Source of the DNA: Planctomycetota bacterium
GTDB taxonomy: Bacteria; Planctomycetota; Phycisphaerae; UBA1845; PWPN01
Direction: 5' to 3'
Assembly (NCBI GenBank): GCA_022711465.1
Contig: JAKLEZ010000002.1
Location: forward strand, 356,729-420,728
Length of the DNA stretch: 64,000 bases
Position 1 is the stretch's first letter. Every line of letters begins with the position of its first letter. The translations under genes were made by a program, and so were the position numbers. Under the pieces are notes generated by a model that was not told the DNA's origin, searched no databases, and was given only the letters and a program-made list of their open reading frames with translations. Below are positions 18,294-29,054 of this stretch, one piece after another.

Positions 18294-19496
18294 TCAGGCC
18301 AGTCGTCGGGCCGCGTCGCGCACTGTAGCAGGGCTGGCCAGATGGACAGGGCAAACCTTGGCGCAGGCTTGGCAGTCTCCGCACCGTGCGGCGAGGCCCG
18401 CGAAATCGACGCCCATGGCGGCGTACTCGGCGCGGGCGTGATCAGGCCAGCCGTATTCGTCGTTGTACATGCGGAAGCGCATCAGGTCCGCCACGGGCAG
18501 GCCCTGCGGGCAGGACTTGGTGCAATCGCCGCACATCATGCAGGCCCCGGACCGGGTGCGGAGGAAGTCGACGGCGGCCTGCTTGTCGGCCGGGCGGGTG
18601 TGAGGTGACTTGAGGGCCAGCTTGGCGATCATATCCACCTGGTCAAGCGTGCTGACGCTGGTGAGCACGCTGTCCGCGCCCGCCCCCAGCACCAGCTTGG
18701 CGTGGGGCAGAAAGACGTTCTCGCCTTTTGTGGTCGCCTCCTGGGCGCCGCTCTTCATCGCAAGGACACCGACGCCTTTTTCGCGGAGAGCCTTGAGGTT
18801 CTTCAGGAATCGCTCGCCCTTCTCGGCGGCGTTCTCTGCCCTGCGGCCGCTGGCTCCAGGAATCATAGCCATGGACAGCAGGGCCATGTCAAAGTACTTC
18901 GGCGCCCTCTCGATGACCATTTCGAGGGTACCGTTCATGTCCTTGTGGCAGACGAATCCGGTGTAACGGACCTTGCCCTTCTTCTTCAGCTTGTCCTGCT
19001 GCTTCTGGATGGCTTCCAGGCGGGCGAGATCGGGCTCGTGCAGTTCGGTGAGGGCCGCCTCCGCGTGTTCGACGTTGAGCGTCTTGAGCAGGTCGTCAAT
19101 CTCGTTCTCCCGGTCGGGATAGTAGCTCTTGATGCACAGGAAGACCTTGTCGCGGTAGCTCTTGTCGGCCTTGAACAGATCGCCGACCGAGCGGATGGCC
19201 CTGCCACCACCGTAGTTGGCCGCGGTGTGCACGAGGTTGACACCGCGATCGATGGCCAGTTTGAGGATCCGGGTGCCAAGCTTATCGCCTATTCGGATGC
19301 TCCCGAAGCTGATCAGGGTGACCGGGAAACCGGTCCTGCCGAGCACGCCGGCCGGCAAGAGAGGTTTCATGGCGGCAGCTTCGGGAGCGGCCAGGGCGCT
19401 TGTGGCCAGGGCCCCGATTCCCGTGGCCGCCGCACCGGCCGCTGTGGTCCGAAGAAACGCCCGCCGCGTGAACTGTTGGTTCTTTTCTCGATCCAT
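18294..19496 (-). CDS. Tat-exported aldo/keto reductase with C-terminal 4Fe-4S motifs
   Basis: A 400-residue protein. The N-terminus is a twin-arginine signal (FTRRAFLRTTAAGAAATGIG, R11-R12), implying folded export. Residues of about 45-320 are an aldo/keto-reductase barrel beginning LGRTGFPVTLISFGSIRIGD. The C-terminus has two Cys clusters, CMMCGDCTKSCPQG and CGDCQACAKVCPVH, of the 4Fe-4S ferredoxin type. This architecture is common in planctomycete AKR relatives, but the electron donor and substrate are unknown. No redox partner is adjacent. Confidence 0.9.
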   Translation of the reverse strand: MDREKNQQFTRRAFLRTTAAGAAATGIGALATSALAAPEAAAMKPLLPAGVLGRTGFPVTLISFGSIRIGDKLGTRILKLAIDRGVNLVHTAANYGGGRAIRSVGDLFKADKSYRDKVFLCIKSYYPDRENEIDDLLKTLNVEHAEAALTELHEPDLARLEAIQKQQDKLKKKGKVRYTGFVCHKDMNGTLEMVIERAPKYFDMALLSMAMIPGASGRRAENAAEKGERFLKNLKALREKGVGVLAMKSGAQEATTKGENVFLPHAKLVLGAGADSVLTSVSTLDQVDMIAKLALKSPHTRPADKQAAVDFLRTRSGACMMCGDCTKSCPQGLPVADLMRFRMYNDEYGWPDHARAEYAAMGVDFAGLAARCGDCQACAKVCPVHLASPATVRDAARRLA

Positions 19497-19694
19497 GCTC
19501 GGGTTCCTTTCCTGCGTTGTCCTGTGGGCTCACCCCGTTTTCGAAACCCCGTGCCGGCCGCTCCGTATTCTAACACGCCTGGTCGCCAGGTTGAACAAAG
19601 GTCTCGGGTCGTCTGTTCCTGGCCGGCCCTGGGGGACGACCTTGGGGGAGGACGGGTGACTGGCGGTGTTGGGCCCATGCGATAGGCGGGGCGG

Positions 19695-20495
19695 CTATCC
19701 ATTCTTGTAGATCAGGTAGGCGCCGGTGATGGCCAGTAAGCCGTAGATGACCGGCCGGAATGCGGTGGCCGGCAAGCGCTTGTTCAGCGCCGCGCCCAGC
19801 CAGACGGTGAGCGGTGCAAACGGCACCAGCCAAAGACTCTTGATCAGTGTATCGGCGGTAATGACGTGGTTTTGCACGAGGAAAGGGATCTTCACGGTGT
19901 TGAAGACGAAGTAGAACCTCGCGGCCGTGCCTACGAAGACCCGTTTGTCCATGTGCTGCAGGAGGAAATAGATCGTGGTCACCGGCCCGGCCGCATGGGC
20001 GACCATGGTGCTGATCCCGGCGGCCAGGCCGAACGGCGACGCGGCCAGCCATCCGGGACGCCAGCCGTGCTGCAGGTCGCCGGGTGTTTCCTTCGCCTCC
20101 CTGCGCACCAGGAGGGCTCGGATCGGATCAAGAACGACAAACGCCACCGACAGGACGCCGACGATCAGCTTGAGAAGGCGGGCATCGAGCCTGTCGAGCA
20201 GGAACCAGCCGGCGACGAGGCCCGCCAGGACCCATGGAGCGATGGTGATCAAGGGCTGGATCCGCCACTCCTTCGGATAGTGTCGCAGGGTGAAGACGTC
20301 GAGCAAGACAAGGATGGGGGCCCACATTCCCAAGGCGAACCTGGCTGGGAGGACGAACAACAGCATCGGGAAGGCCAGCGATCCGACGGCCGCAAAACCG
20401 CCCTTGTCGGCGCCGGTCAGGAGCAAGGCCGCGCCGACGACCAGAAGGTACGTCGTGGGTGCAGTCTCGAGTCCCTCCGGCAGAATCCAGTTCAT
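19695..20495 (-). CDS. TauE/SafE family membrane exporter
   Basis: A 266-residue integral-membrane protein with about seven to eight hydrophobic helices. Diagnostic segments are GADKGGFAAVGSLAFPMLLF near residue 28 and GLAAGISTMVAHAAGPVTTI in the second half. The family exports sulfite, sulfoacetate or related anions, but specificity cannot be read from sequence. The gene begins 33 bases after znuB on the same strand, so it is the last member of the zinc operon by position. Why an anion exporter belongs there is unclear. Confidence 0.88.
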   Translation of the reverse strand: MNWILPEGLETAPTTYLLVVGAALLLTGADKGGFAAVGSLAFPMLLFVLPARFALGMWAPILVLLDVFTLRHYPKEWRIQPLITIAPWVLAGLVAGWFLLDRLDARLLKLIVGVLSVAFVVLDPIRALLVRREAKETPGDLQHGWRPGWLAASPFGLAAGISTMVAHAAGPVTTIYFLLQHMDKRVFVGTAARFYFVFNTVKIPFLVQNHVITADTLIKSLWLVPFAPLTVWLGAALNKRLPATAFRPVIYGLLAITGAYLIYKNG

Positions 20496-20528
20496 GCGAG
20501 GTCGGTTCCCTTAGAGCGGCAGGTTGCC

Positions 20529-21392
20529 CTACGCGGATCGGGCGGTGCGGCGCCTCCCTGCCAGCAGCCACTTGCCGCCGATGACAGCGAGGTACATGCC
20601 GCCGGCCAAGGCGATGGTTGTCGCTCCGGGGGGAAGCTCCGGGCCGTAGCTGATCGCAAGACCGACCGTGGTCAGGGCGGCGCTGATCATCGTGGCCAGG
20701 AGCATCATCTGCCACAGGCGGCTGGCGAAGTGCCCGGCGACCGCCACCGGCAGGGTGAGGAGAGCGATCACCAGGACCAGGCCGACGACCGTTACCAGGA
20801 CGACCACGGTCAGGGCGGTGAGGCACAGCAGCAACAGGTAGTAGAACTCGACCGACACTCCACGGAGCCGAGCGAACTCCTCGTCGAAGCAGACGGCCAG
20901 GAACTTGTTATAGAAGAGAAGTCCCACCGCCACGACCATGATGTCCAGGCCGCCGATGAGGATGAGGTTCTCCCGCGAGACCAGCAGGATGTTGCCGAAC
21001 AAGTAGCTCATCAGGTCTTCGTAGTATCCCGGCGTACGGGCGATGAACAAGATGCCCACGGCCATGCCGATGGCCCAGAGGGCGCTGATCACCGTGTCCT
21101 CGCGTTCGCGGGCCCGAAGGCTGACCAGGCCGATGGTCAGCGCGGCGGCGACCGCGGCCACAACCGCGCCGTGAAGCGGCTCGAGCCAGGTCCAGCCCTG
21201 AACGGTGTGCAGGTAACGGGCGGCGCCCATTCCTCCGAGAATGCAGTGGGCCACGCCGCCGGCGATGTAGGTGATCCTGCGTGTCACCACGTAGCTGCCC
21301 ACGATCCCGCAAGCCACGCTGGCGATGATGCCCGCCAGGAGAGCATGGCGAAGGAGCGTGTTGGCTCCCAGTGCGTCGAAGAACTCGATCAT
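20529..21392 (-). CDS. znuB: Zinc/manganese ABC transporter permease
   Basis: A 287-residue ABC-3 family inner-membrane permease with about eight helices, starting MIEFFDALGANTLLRHALLA. Internal landmarks are VTRRITYIAGGVAHCILGGM and the cytoplasmic coupling region DEEFARLRGVSVEFYYLLLL. Its ATG overlaps the stop of the ATPase gene by four bases, showing translational coupling. With the upstream ATPase and binding protein it forms a Znu-type importer. Zinc rather than manganese is inferred from the His-rich loop of the binding protein. Confidence 0.93.
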   Translation of the reverse strand: MIEFFDALGANTLLRHALLAGIIASVACGIVGSYVVTRRITYIAGGVAHCILGGMGAARYLHTVQGWTWLEPLHGAVVAAVAAALTIGLVSLRAREREDTVISALWAIGMAVGILFIARTPGYYEDLMSYLFGNILLVSRENLILIGGLDIMVVAVGLLFYNKFLAVCFDEEFARLRGVSVEFYYLLLLCLTALTVVVLVTVVGLVLVIALLTLPVAVAGHFASRLWQMMLLATMISAALTTVGLAISYGPELPPGATTIALAGGMYLAVIGGKWLLAGRRRTARSA

Positions 21393-22144
21393 GTGCCTCC
21401 CTCCGGGCGTGGCGCGCCGACGTGATGCAGCAGACGAACCTCCCGGCCGTACATGTCGGCCACGGCCCGCTGCGTCAGCTCCCTGGTCGCATGCATATGC
21501 ACGGTGCGGTTGACACAGACGACGGTCTTGAAATGAACGGACACGAAGCCGATGTCGTGGGAGACAATCATGATCGTCAATCGTTCGTTCAAGCGGCGGA
21601 GCAAGGCGTAGAGATCATCCTGGACGGCCGGATCGAGGTTAGCCGTCGGCTCGTCGAGCAGCAGGATCTCCGGTTCGCAGGCCAGGGCTCGGGCAATGAG
21701 TACCCGCTGCCGCTGCCCGCCGGACAGCTCGGAGAACGCCCGACTGGCCAGATGGCCGAGTCCGACCTCCGCCAACGCCCGACCGGCAACGGTCCGGTCG
21801 GCTCGCCGGTACGCGCCCAGGAGGGGGGCCTGGCCGAGACGGCCCATGAGCACGACGTCCATGACGCTGACCGGGAAGCGGGGGTCGAGCTGGGCGTGCT
21901 GGGGCATGTAACCGATCCGGCAGCGGGCCCGCTCCGGCGATTCGCCGAGGATGCTCACCGTGCCGCGCTGGGGGCGGATGAGGCCGAGCATGAGCCGCAG
22001 CAGCGTGGTCTTGCCGCCGCCGTTCGGCCCGATCGCGCACACGAAATCGCGCGGCGGTATGGCCAGGGTGACGCTGGAGACGACGGGTGGTCCGTCGTAG
22101 GAGAACGTGACATCCCGAAGCTCAATGACCGGGTCCACTTTCAC
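21389..22144 (-). CDS. znuC: Zinc/manganese ABC transporter ATPase
   Basis: A 251-residue ABC ATPase. Walker A is GPNGGGKTTLL (about 39-49), the signature is LSGGQRQRVLIARAL, Walker B is ILLLDEPTANLD and the switch histidine is in MIVSHDIGFV. It overlaps both neighbours by four bases (binding protein upstream, permease downstream), so the three genes are one translational unit. The long MHATRELTQRAVADMYGREVR tail is typical of the metal-import subgroup. Confidence 0.95.
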   Translation of the reverse strand: MKVDPVIELRDVTFSYDGPPVVSSVTLAIPPRDFVCAIGPNGGGKTTLLRLMLGLIRPQRGTVSILGESPERARCRIGYMPQHAQLDPRFPVSVMDVVLMGRLGQAPLLGAYRRADRTVAGRALAEVGLGHLASRAFSELSGGQRQRVLIARALACEPEILLLDEPTANLDPAVQDDLYALLRRLNERLTIMIVSHDIGFVSVHFKTVVCVNRTVHMHATRELTQRAVADMYGREVRLLHHVGAPRPEGGT

Positions 22145-23157
22145 TGGCTGCTTCCCGCGCTGACGCCCGCCAAAGCCATCTCGATCTTCCTGCTGATGTC
22201 GACCAGGTTGTCGAGGTACTTCTCTGCGAGAGGATCCATGACGACGACCGCGCCCCCGATGGCCTGAGCCACGGCCTCGGCGCTCTGGCGAGTGAACTGG
22301 GGCTGCACGAAGATCAGCCGGACGCCGGTTCTCTTCGCTCTGGCGATGAGCTCCTCCAGGTGCTTGGCCGATGGCTGTTTGCCGCCGGTCTCGACCGCCA
22401 CCTGTTTGAGGCCGTACGCGTCGGCGAAGTAGCCGAAGCCCGGATGAAAGACGAAGAACTCGCGGCCCACGAGCGGCTTCAGGGCCTTGCGGATGCGAGC
22501 GTCGGTGTTGTCCAGATCGATGTGAAAGGCATCGAGGTTGGCCTGGTACTCGGCCGCATGGGCCGGGTCAAGGGCGATGAGTTCCCTGCAGATGATTGCC
22601 GCCTGGTGCTTGACCAGCCGCGGGTCCAGCCAGGTGTGGGGATCCAGTTCGCCGTGCTCATGGTGATCACCCTCGTGCTCTGCGTCGTGGGCGTCGGGTG
22701 CGGTGGCCGGGGCATGGTGTTCCTCGGCGCACTCGGCGTCCATGTTCCGAAACGCAATGCCCTCGGATGTGTCCACGACGCGCAGGTTCTTGACCGCCTC
22801 GCCGATCTTGGCCACGACGTTCTTCTCAAAGGGCACTCCGATGCGAAAGAAGACTCGGGCGTTGCTGATGCTGACGACCTGTTTGGGTGTTGGTTCGTAA
22901 GTGTGGTGCGACTGGCCGGGCGGCACCAGGACGGCCACATCCACCCGCCGGCCACCGATGCGCTGAACGAAATAGCGCTGCGGGGGAATACTCACGAAGA
23001 CGGAGACCCGGTCGCCCGACGGCTGGGTGCTGCCAGGTTTCTGTTGGCAGGCGGGGACACCCAGGAGCAGGCAGGCCAGCGTGCCGAGGGCGAGGATTCC
23101 GAGCCGAAGATGGAGAGGTGCGGATCGAGATCGCGTGGGGTGGGTGGTTGGGTTCAT
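22141..23157 (-). CDS. znuA: Zinc-binding lipoprotein of ABC importer
   Basis: A 338-residue cluster A-I solute-binding protein. The lipoprotein signal ends LLLGVPAC. The fold signatures VSIPPQRYFVQRIGG, HTYEPTPKQV and DPHTWLDPRL are present. Between the first metal ligands is a His/Glu-rich loop (EEHHAPATAPDAHDAEHEG, then DHHEHG) characteristic of zinc-specific ZnuA. The later helical phrase VFHPGFGYFADAYGLKQVAV also fits. It follows the ribbon-helix-helix gene by 33 bases, suggesting one regulated operon. Confidence 0.95.
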   Translation of the reverse strand: MNPTTHPTRSRSAPLHLRLGILALGTLACLLLGVPACQQKPGSTQPSGDRVSVFVSIPPQRYFVQRIGGRRVDVAVLVPPGQSHHTYEPTPKQVVSISNARVFFRIGVPFEKNVVAKIGEAVKNLRVVDTSEGIAFRNMDAECAEEHHAPATAPDAHDAEHEGDHHEHGELDPHTWLDPRLVKHQAAIICRELIALDPAHAAEYQANLDAFHIDLDNTDARIRKALKPLVGREFFVFHPGFGYFADAYGLKQVAVETGGKQPSAKHLEELIARAKRTGVRLIFVQPQFTRQSAEAVAQAIGGAVVVMDPLAEKYLDNLVDISRKIEMALAGVSAGSSQ

Positions 23158-23190
23158 GATGGTACTGCTTCCTGCTTCATGAAGACTTGG

Positions 23191-23517
23191 TTACCTCGGG
23201 TGTCGTGCCGGTCGCCGCCTGGGGTTTCCTTTGCGTTGGCGAGTGTGCACACGCTCCGCCGTTGGTCGGCAGCACACGATGTGCCACTCGTGGCAGTCGC
23301 CGCATTCTCTGACCGCGTGATCTTCGGCGAACTTGGCCCAGTGAGTTTTCTGCTCCGGCGTCAGCAGGCCGGTGCCCTGGCACAGCGGGCAGACGTTGTC
23401 CAGAGCCGCCAGGATGGCGGCCCGGATGAACTCCGACCGGTTGGGCAGGGTCTTGAGGGCTTCGACCAGTGAACCCTCGGCCTTGAATGTCACAATGGAC
23501 TGCTTGTGATTGGGCAT
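23191..23517 (-). CDS. Ribbon-helix-helix regulator with Cys/His-rich tail, probable zinc sensor
   Basis: A 108-residue protein. Residues 1-40 (KQSIVTFKAEGSLVEALKTL then NRSEFIRAAILAAL) form a CopG/NikR-type ribbon-helix-helix DNA-binding domain. The tail has C43xxC46 (CPLCQGTG), then C72xxC75-H76xxH79-xx-C82-C83 (CGDCHEWHIVCC), a plausible zinc site. The gene sits directly upstream of znuA in the same direction, with a promoter and an imperfect palindrome just before it. The natural reading is a zinc-responsive repressor of the znu operon, replacing Fur/Zur. The start may be ATG 23517 or ATG 23523. The zinc-sensing role is inference. Confidence 0.8.
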   Translation of the reverse strand: MPNHKQSIVTFKAEGSLVEALKTLPNRSEFIRAAILAALDNVCPLCQGTGLLTPEQKTHWAKFAEDHAVRECGDCHEWHIVCCRPTAERVHTRQRKGNPRRRPARHPR

Positions 23518-23545
23518 GATCATCCGGCCTCGCGCATACAGGGTC

Positions 23546-24229
23546 TCATGGCTGGGTAATAATACTACGTAATACGCGGGGGTCAAGTTCGGGGGCAAGG
23601 CCCCGCGATTCGCGTGCTGCAGGCGGCTTCCTCGGAGCCTCGGCCACGGCGAGGGGGCGATCGGCCGGCATGGTCGAACCCAGGCGTGGCCGGTGCTCGG
23701 TGGCCGAGGTGGGTGCCCCAGGTCCCCCCGGTCGTGCGGCAGCATCTTTGCGCCCCCTCGTTCTCTCCATGAAAGCGTCCACGGACAAGGCCCCGGCGCC
23801 GACCAGGAGCAGGAATAGCAGGCCCATCCACATGCAGAAGTCGGTCCTTGCCTCGTGAGCCATACTCCAGAAGCCGTAGCGGGCGAGCTTCGGCAACGAA
23901 AACGTCCAGAATCCGTGGCCCAGCAGGATGGGGATCTTCGTTGAGAGGATCGCCACGGAAATGTTGATGAGCAGAATCAGTGCGGCCGGACGGATGAGCA
24001 GGCCGAGCAGCACCATCGCGCCGCACACGGTCTCAACGACGCCTACGAACGGGCCCATTACGTCTGGCACGGGAATGCCGATGCGAAGGAAACGGCCGGC
24101 CGCCAGTTCGTTGGGATAGAGGAACCTCTGGATCCCCTCGGAGAGGAACACGCCGCCGACCATGAGTCGGATGAGGATTAGCCATCGCGTCGTATCCGTC
24201 ACTACAATGCTTCGCCACCAGAAGGACAT
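23546..24229 (-). CDS. DoxX family membrane protein
   Basis: A 227-residue membrane protein starting MSFWWRSIVVTDTTRWLILI. DoxX features are IRLMVGGVFLSEGIQRFLYP, the proline-bounded RIGIPVPDVMGPFVGVVETV and a GLLIRPAALILLI helix. Four transmembrane segments end near residue 155. The last 65 residues are a Pro/Arg/Ala-rich tail that overlaps the next gene's promoter and may not be native. Its frame is continuous with the upstream typA remnant: the doxX ATG replaces the codon after a TypA Lys-Lys, so a deletion seems to have joined the two genes. Confidence 0.85.
   Translation of the reverse strand: MSFWWRSIVVTDTTRWLILIRLMVGGVFLSEGIQRFLYPNELAAGRFLRIGIPVPDVMGPFVGVVETVCGAMVLLGLLIRPAALILLINISVAILSTKIPILLGHGFWTFSLPKLARYGFWSMAHEARTDFCMWMGLLFLLLVGAGALSVDAFMERTRGRKDAAARPGGPGAPTSATEHRPRLGSTMPADRPLAVAEAPRKPPAARESRGLAPELDPRVLRSIITQP
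23559..23586 (-). promoter_or_regulatory. Promoter with overlapping palindrome for the zinc operon
   Basis: On the minus strand TTGACC (23581-23586) and TATTAT (23559-23564) are separated by 16 bases, a good vegetative promoter. Around TACGTA (23566-23571) an imperfect palindrome overlaps the spacer and -10 (10 of 12 positions symmetric), a position where a repressor would block polymerase. It lies 36-69 bases before the ribbon-helix-helix start and overlaps the 3' end of doxX. Confidence 0.55.
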
Positions 24230-25851
<1,622 letters not shown>

Positions 25852-26236
25852 GGCTCGTGTGTCCTCTTGCCCGTTTGGCTCTGCAGTGTGGAGTCCCGGC
25901 CGGTCGGTAGCGGTAATCCGCGTGACAGCCGACGTTCGCCAGCGAGGACCCGGCCACGGCGCGCCGGTGTGACCTGGAGTGCTCTCGCGCCCGGGGACCA
26001 TGAAACATACCCTATTTCTGTGGCTAGGTCCAGGAGGAACGGGAATGCGTCTGACTTGAGATTCGTGATGGCGCGTACCTCCAAAGAGGGTCAACGGCGA
26101 TTGTCTCTGCATCATCCATCGCAAGGGGGGATTCAATTCGGGTGTAGCGTGCTCCTGTTGTCGAGCCGTGCGCGTGTTCACCAGAGAAACGGGATCAGCC
26201 GATAGGGGACACGATGCGTATAAGCCTCGTAACCTG
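25852..26236. other. Intergenic region upstream of typA remnant
   Basis: No gene is supported in this stretch. The long minus-strand frame through it is only an upstream extension of typA, rich in Arg, Pro and Thr and without a start signal. The palindrome that follows is described separately. Confidence 0.4.
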
Positions 26237-26307
26237 TTACTCAAACTGACCGATTTCATGCCGCCTGGAGTCTCTCCAGGCGGCATGAAATCGGTCAGTT
26301 TGAGTAA
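26237..26307. repeat. 34-bp perfect inverted repeat with 3-base loop
   Basis: TTACTCAAACTGACCGATTT begins the left arm (26237-26270). The right arm (26274-26307) is its exact reverse complement, separated by TCT. It lies 144 bases after the glgX stop and 386 bases before typA. It has no T tract, so it is not a standard terminator. It could be a fused pair of insertion-sequence ends, a MITE-like relic, or a very strong RNA hairpin in the glgX 3' region. Confidence 0.95.
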
Positions 26308-26450
26308 TCAGCAACGTCAGCGACGTCGGCGAAACTGAAGCTCGAACGCAGTTGAAGGCGGTAGGTGGCAAGTGGAGCATTCGCCACTCGCAGTCACTTC
26401 GGCAAACATCAGCGTCGTCGGCTTCCGGACGCACGATGCATTGTGCGGTT

Positions 26451-28592
26451 CTACGAGTTCTCGGAACTCCGCCGCATGAGGAACACGGTCATCGACCGCG
26501 CCTCCAACTCGTACGCCCCCTCGCCGGTCCACTCAAACGCGTCCGCGGCGGGATCCGCCGTATCGAACGCACGTTCCCACCGCAGCCGATGATCCTGTAC
26601 GGGGAGCAGGAAGGGTAGTCGAAGCTCCGACGCATTCAGCAGGATCAACAGCGTGTCATCAAGCCGTCTCTCGCCTGAGTCATCGACCAGATCGAGGAAC
26701 TCGCCGCTCAGCCGCAGCGCAAGCGAGCGGACCCAGCCGGTGTTCCACTCGTCGTCGGTCATCTCCTGGCCGTCCGGTCGCAACCACCGGACCTCCTTGG
26801 TCTCGTCGCCGCGGATTTTGCGGTCCTGGAAGAACCTCCGCCGGTGAAGATTCGGGTGAGCGTGCCGGAAGGCGATCATCTTCCGTGCGAACTCGAGCAG
26901 CGCGTTGCGCTTGTCGTCTGTCTTCCAGTCAGTCCAACCGGTCTCGTTATCCTGGCAGTAGGCGTTGTTGTTGCCGCGCTGCGTCCTGCCGATCTCATCG
27001 CCGGCACAGAGCATGGGCACCCCCTGTGAAACCATAAGAAAAGCCAGGAAGTTGCGCTTCTGCCGCTCCCGAAGCTCGGTGACCGCAGCATCGTCGGCCG
27101 GACCCTCGACACCGCAGTTCCAGGAGAGGTTCTCGTTGATGCCGTCCCGGTTGTCCTCGCCGTTGGCCTCGTTGTGTTTGTCGTTGTAGCTGACCAGGTC
27201 GTGCAACGTAAAGCCGTCGTGGCAGGTGACGAAGTTGACGCTGGCGTAGGGACGGCGACCGCTTCGCTCGTACAGGTCGCTGCTGCCCAGCAGCCGCGTC
27301 GCCACCTCAGATAGTACGCCGCCATCGCCTTTCCAGAAACGGCGCGTCGTGTCACGGTACTTACCGTTCCATTCCGCCCAGCCAACGGGAAAATTCCCCA
27401 CCTGATAACCGCCCTCGCCGAGATCCCACGGCTCGGCGATCAGCTTTACCTGCGAAAGAACGGGATCCTGGTGGATGATGTCGAAGAAGGCCGATAGTTT
27501 GTCCACCTCATGCAACTCGCGAGCGAGCGCGGACGCGGCATCGAATCGGAAACCGTCGACATGCATCTCCGTCACCCAATAGCGCAAGCTATCCATGATG
27601 AGTTGGAGCGTCTTCGGGTGCATCATGTTCAGCGTGTTGCCGCAACCGATATAGTCCATGTAATAACGTGGGGTGTCGGCCACCAGGCGATAGTACGATG
27701 CGTTGTCGACGCCGCGTAGCGAGAGGGTCGGCCCGAGGTGGTTCCCCTCGCCCGTGTGGTTGTACACCACATCAAGGATCACCTCTATGCCGGCCGCGTG
27801 TAGGGCTGCCACCATCCGTTTGAATTCCCGGACCGCGTCGCGGGCTGAGTCGGCGGCGGCATAGCGAATGTCGGGCGCGAAGTACGCCAGCGTATCGTAG
27901 CCCCAGTAGTTCGTCAGTCCACGCTCGATCAGGTGCCGATGATCGACATGATGGTGGACCGGTAGGAGCTCAACGGCGTTCACGCCGAGATTCTTCAGGT
28001 ACTTGATCGCTGGCTCCGAAGACAGCGCGGTGTAGGTGCCGCGCAGTTCCTCTGGAATCTCGGGATGCCGCTTCGTGAAGCCCTTGACGTGCAGTTCGTA
28101 GATGATGGTCTCGTTCCAGGGGATGCTTGGCCGGCGGTCATCGCCCCATGTGAACGCGGGATCGATCACGATCGCCAGCGGCGCAATGGCCGCGTTGTTC
28201 TGATCGTCGAACGACAAGTCAGCCGCCGGATCGCCGATTCGATAGCCAAACAGCCCATTCGCCCACTGAAGGTCGCGGCCAATCGCCTTGGCATACGGGT
28301 CGAGGATGACTTTGTTCGCGTTAAACCGGTGTCCGTGCTGAGGATCGTGAGGGCCGTACACGCGGTATCCGTACAGCTGCCCCGGCGCGATGCCCGGCAA
28401 GTAACCATGCCAGACCATGTCGGTCTGCTCGGGTAGCGGGATTCGTTCCGTTTCCGTCGGCGCCTCAGGCGAATCGAACAAGCAAAGCTCAACCTTTTCC
28501 GCGTGTTCGCAGAACAGGGCGAAGTTGGTGCCACGGCCATCGATCGCGGCGCCCAACGGGTATGGTTTCCCTGGCAGGACCGTGCTTCCCAT
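26451..28592 (-). CDS. glgX: Glycogen debranching enzyme GlgX
   Basis: A 713-residue GH13 isoamylase-type enzyme that removes alpha-1,6 branches from phosphorylase-limited glycogen. The N-terminal CBM48 domain is residues 1-150 ([20 protein letters not shown]). The catalytic barrel has [14 protein letters not shown], the nucleophile region [14 protein letters not shown], the acid region LIAEPWDLG and the late motif [20 protein letters not shown]. Length matches bacterial GlgX. It is the last gene of a minus-strand series that begins with the PRC-barrel gene, separated from the GH15 fusion by a transposase relic. A supply of maltodextrin for trehalose metabolism is a likely role. Confidence 0.96.
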   Translation of the reverse strand: MGSTVLPGKPYPLGAAIDGRGTNFALFCEHAEKVELCLFDSPEAPTETERIPLPEQTDMVWHGYLPGIAPGQLYGYRVYGPHDPQHGHRFNANKVILDPYAKAIGRDLQWANGLFGYRIGDPAADLSFDDQNNAAIAPLAIVIDPAFTWGDDRRPSIPWNETIIYELHVKGFTKRHPEIPEELRGTYTALSSEPAIKYLKNLGVNAVELLPVHHHVDHRHLIERGLTNYWGYDTLAYFAPDIRYAAADSARDAVREFKRMVAALHAAGIEVILDVVYNHTGEGNHLGPTLSLRGVDNASYYRLVADTPRYYMDYIGCGNTLNMMHPKTLQLIMDSLRYWVTEMHVDGFRFDAASALARELHEVDKLSAFFDIIHQDPVLSQVKLIAEPWDLGEGGYQVGNFPVGWAEWNGKYRDTTRRFWKGDGGVLSEVATRLLGSSDLYERSGRRPYASVNFVTCHDGFTLHDLVSYNDKHNEANGEDNRDGINENLSWNCGVEGPADDAAVTELRERQKRNFLAFLMVSQGVPMLCAGDEIGRTQRGNNNAYCQDNETGWTDWKTDDKRNALLEFARKMIAFRHAHPNLHRRRFFQDRKIRGDETKEVRWLRPDGQEMTDDEWNTGWVRSLALRLSGEFLDLVDDSGERRLDDTLLILLNASELRLPFLLPVQDHRLRWERAFDTADPAADAFEWTGEGAYELEARSMTVFLMRRSSENS

Positions 28593-28708
28593 GTGGAATA
28601 CTCCTGCAAGAGGATGCGCGACGCGAAGCTAACATCCGTCCGCGGAAGACATTATAACGCAGTTGGAGATCACGTCGAGCCACAGGACGCACGGGGGTGC
28701 ATGGCCGT

Positions 28709-29020
28709 TCATGCGACCGACCGGAGGCGGTTTTGGCCGACGGCACGGCCGGGGCGGCGGTGCTGGTGGAACTGCTCGGTCCGGTCGTCCTCGCTCAGGT
28801 CGGCGGCCCGGACCTGGGGAATGGCCTCGGCGCCAACTTTAATCCCAAACTGCTCGGTGCCCTTCACCCGCTTGTTGAATTGCCTGATCAGCGACTCGAC
28901 TGCGGTACTGGTGATGGACAAGCCCGCTTGGCAATACTGCGCATAATCCACTCGGTGGACTTTCCTTTTCACATACTCCAGGCTCAGAGACATGATGTGG
29001 CGAGGATCATCATCGGGGGG
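28709..29020 (-). pseudogene. C-terminal relic of ISKra4-like transposase
   Basis: The minus-strand frame encodes LSLEYVKRKVHRVDYAQYCQ then ITSTAVESLIRQFNKRVKGT and VRAADLSEDDRTEQFHQHRR. These correspond to the C-terminal end of ISKra4-type transposases (VESLIKQFNxRVKGTEKFW...LQVRAAYLSEDxR). The catalytic body upstream is missing, replaced by the GH15 gene end at 29055. It is a dead fragment that probably marks an old insertion between the GH15 fusion and glgX. Confidence 0.75.
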
Positions 29021-29054
29021 CTTGGTTGGGGCCGGCCCCAGCCCCCGCGCGATG

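Noticed and set aside
28640..28660. GG-N10-GC sequence upstream of glgX as a sigma-54 promoter
   Set aside because: Only the spacing fits; the -24 and -12 letters are poor.
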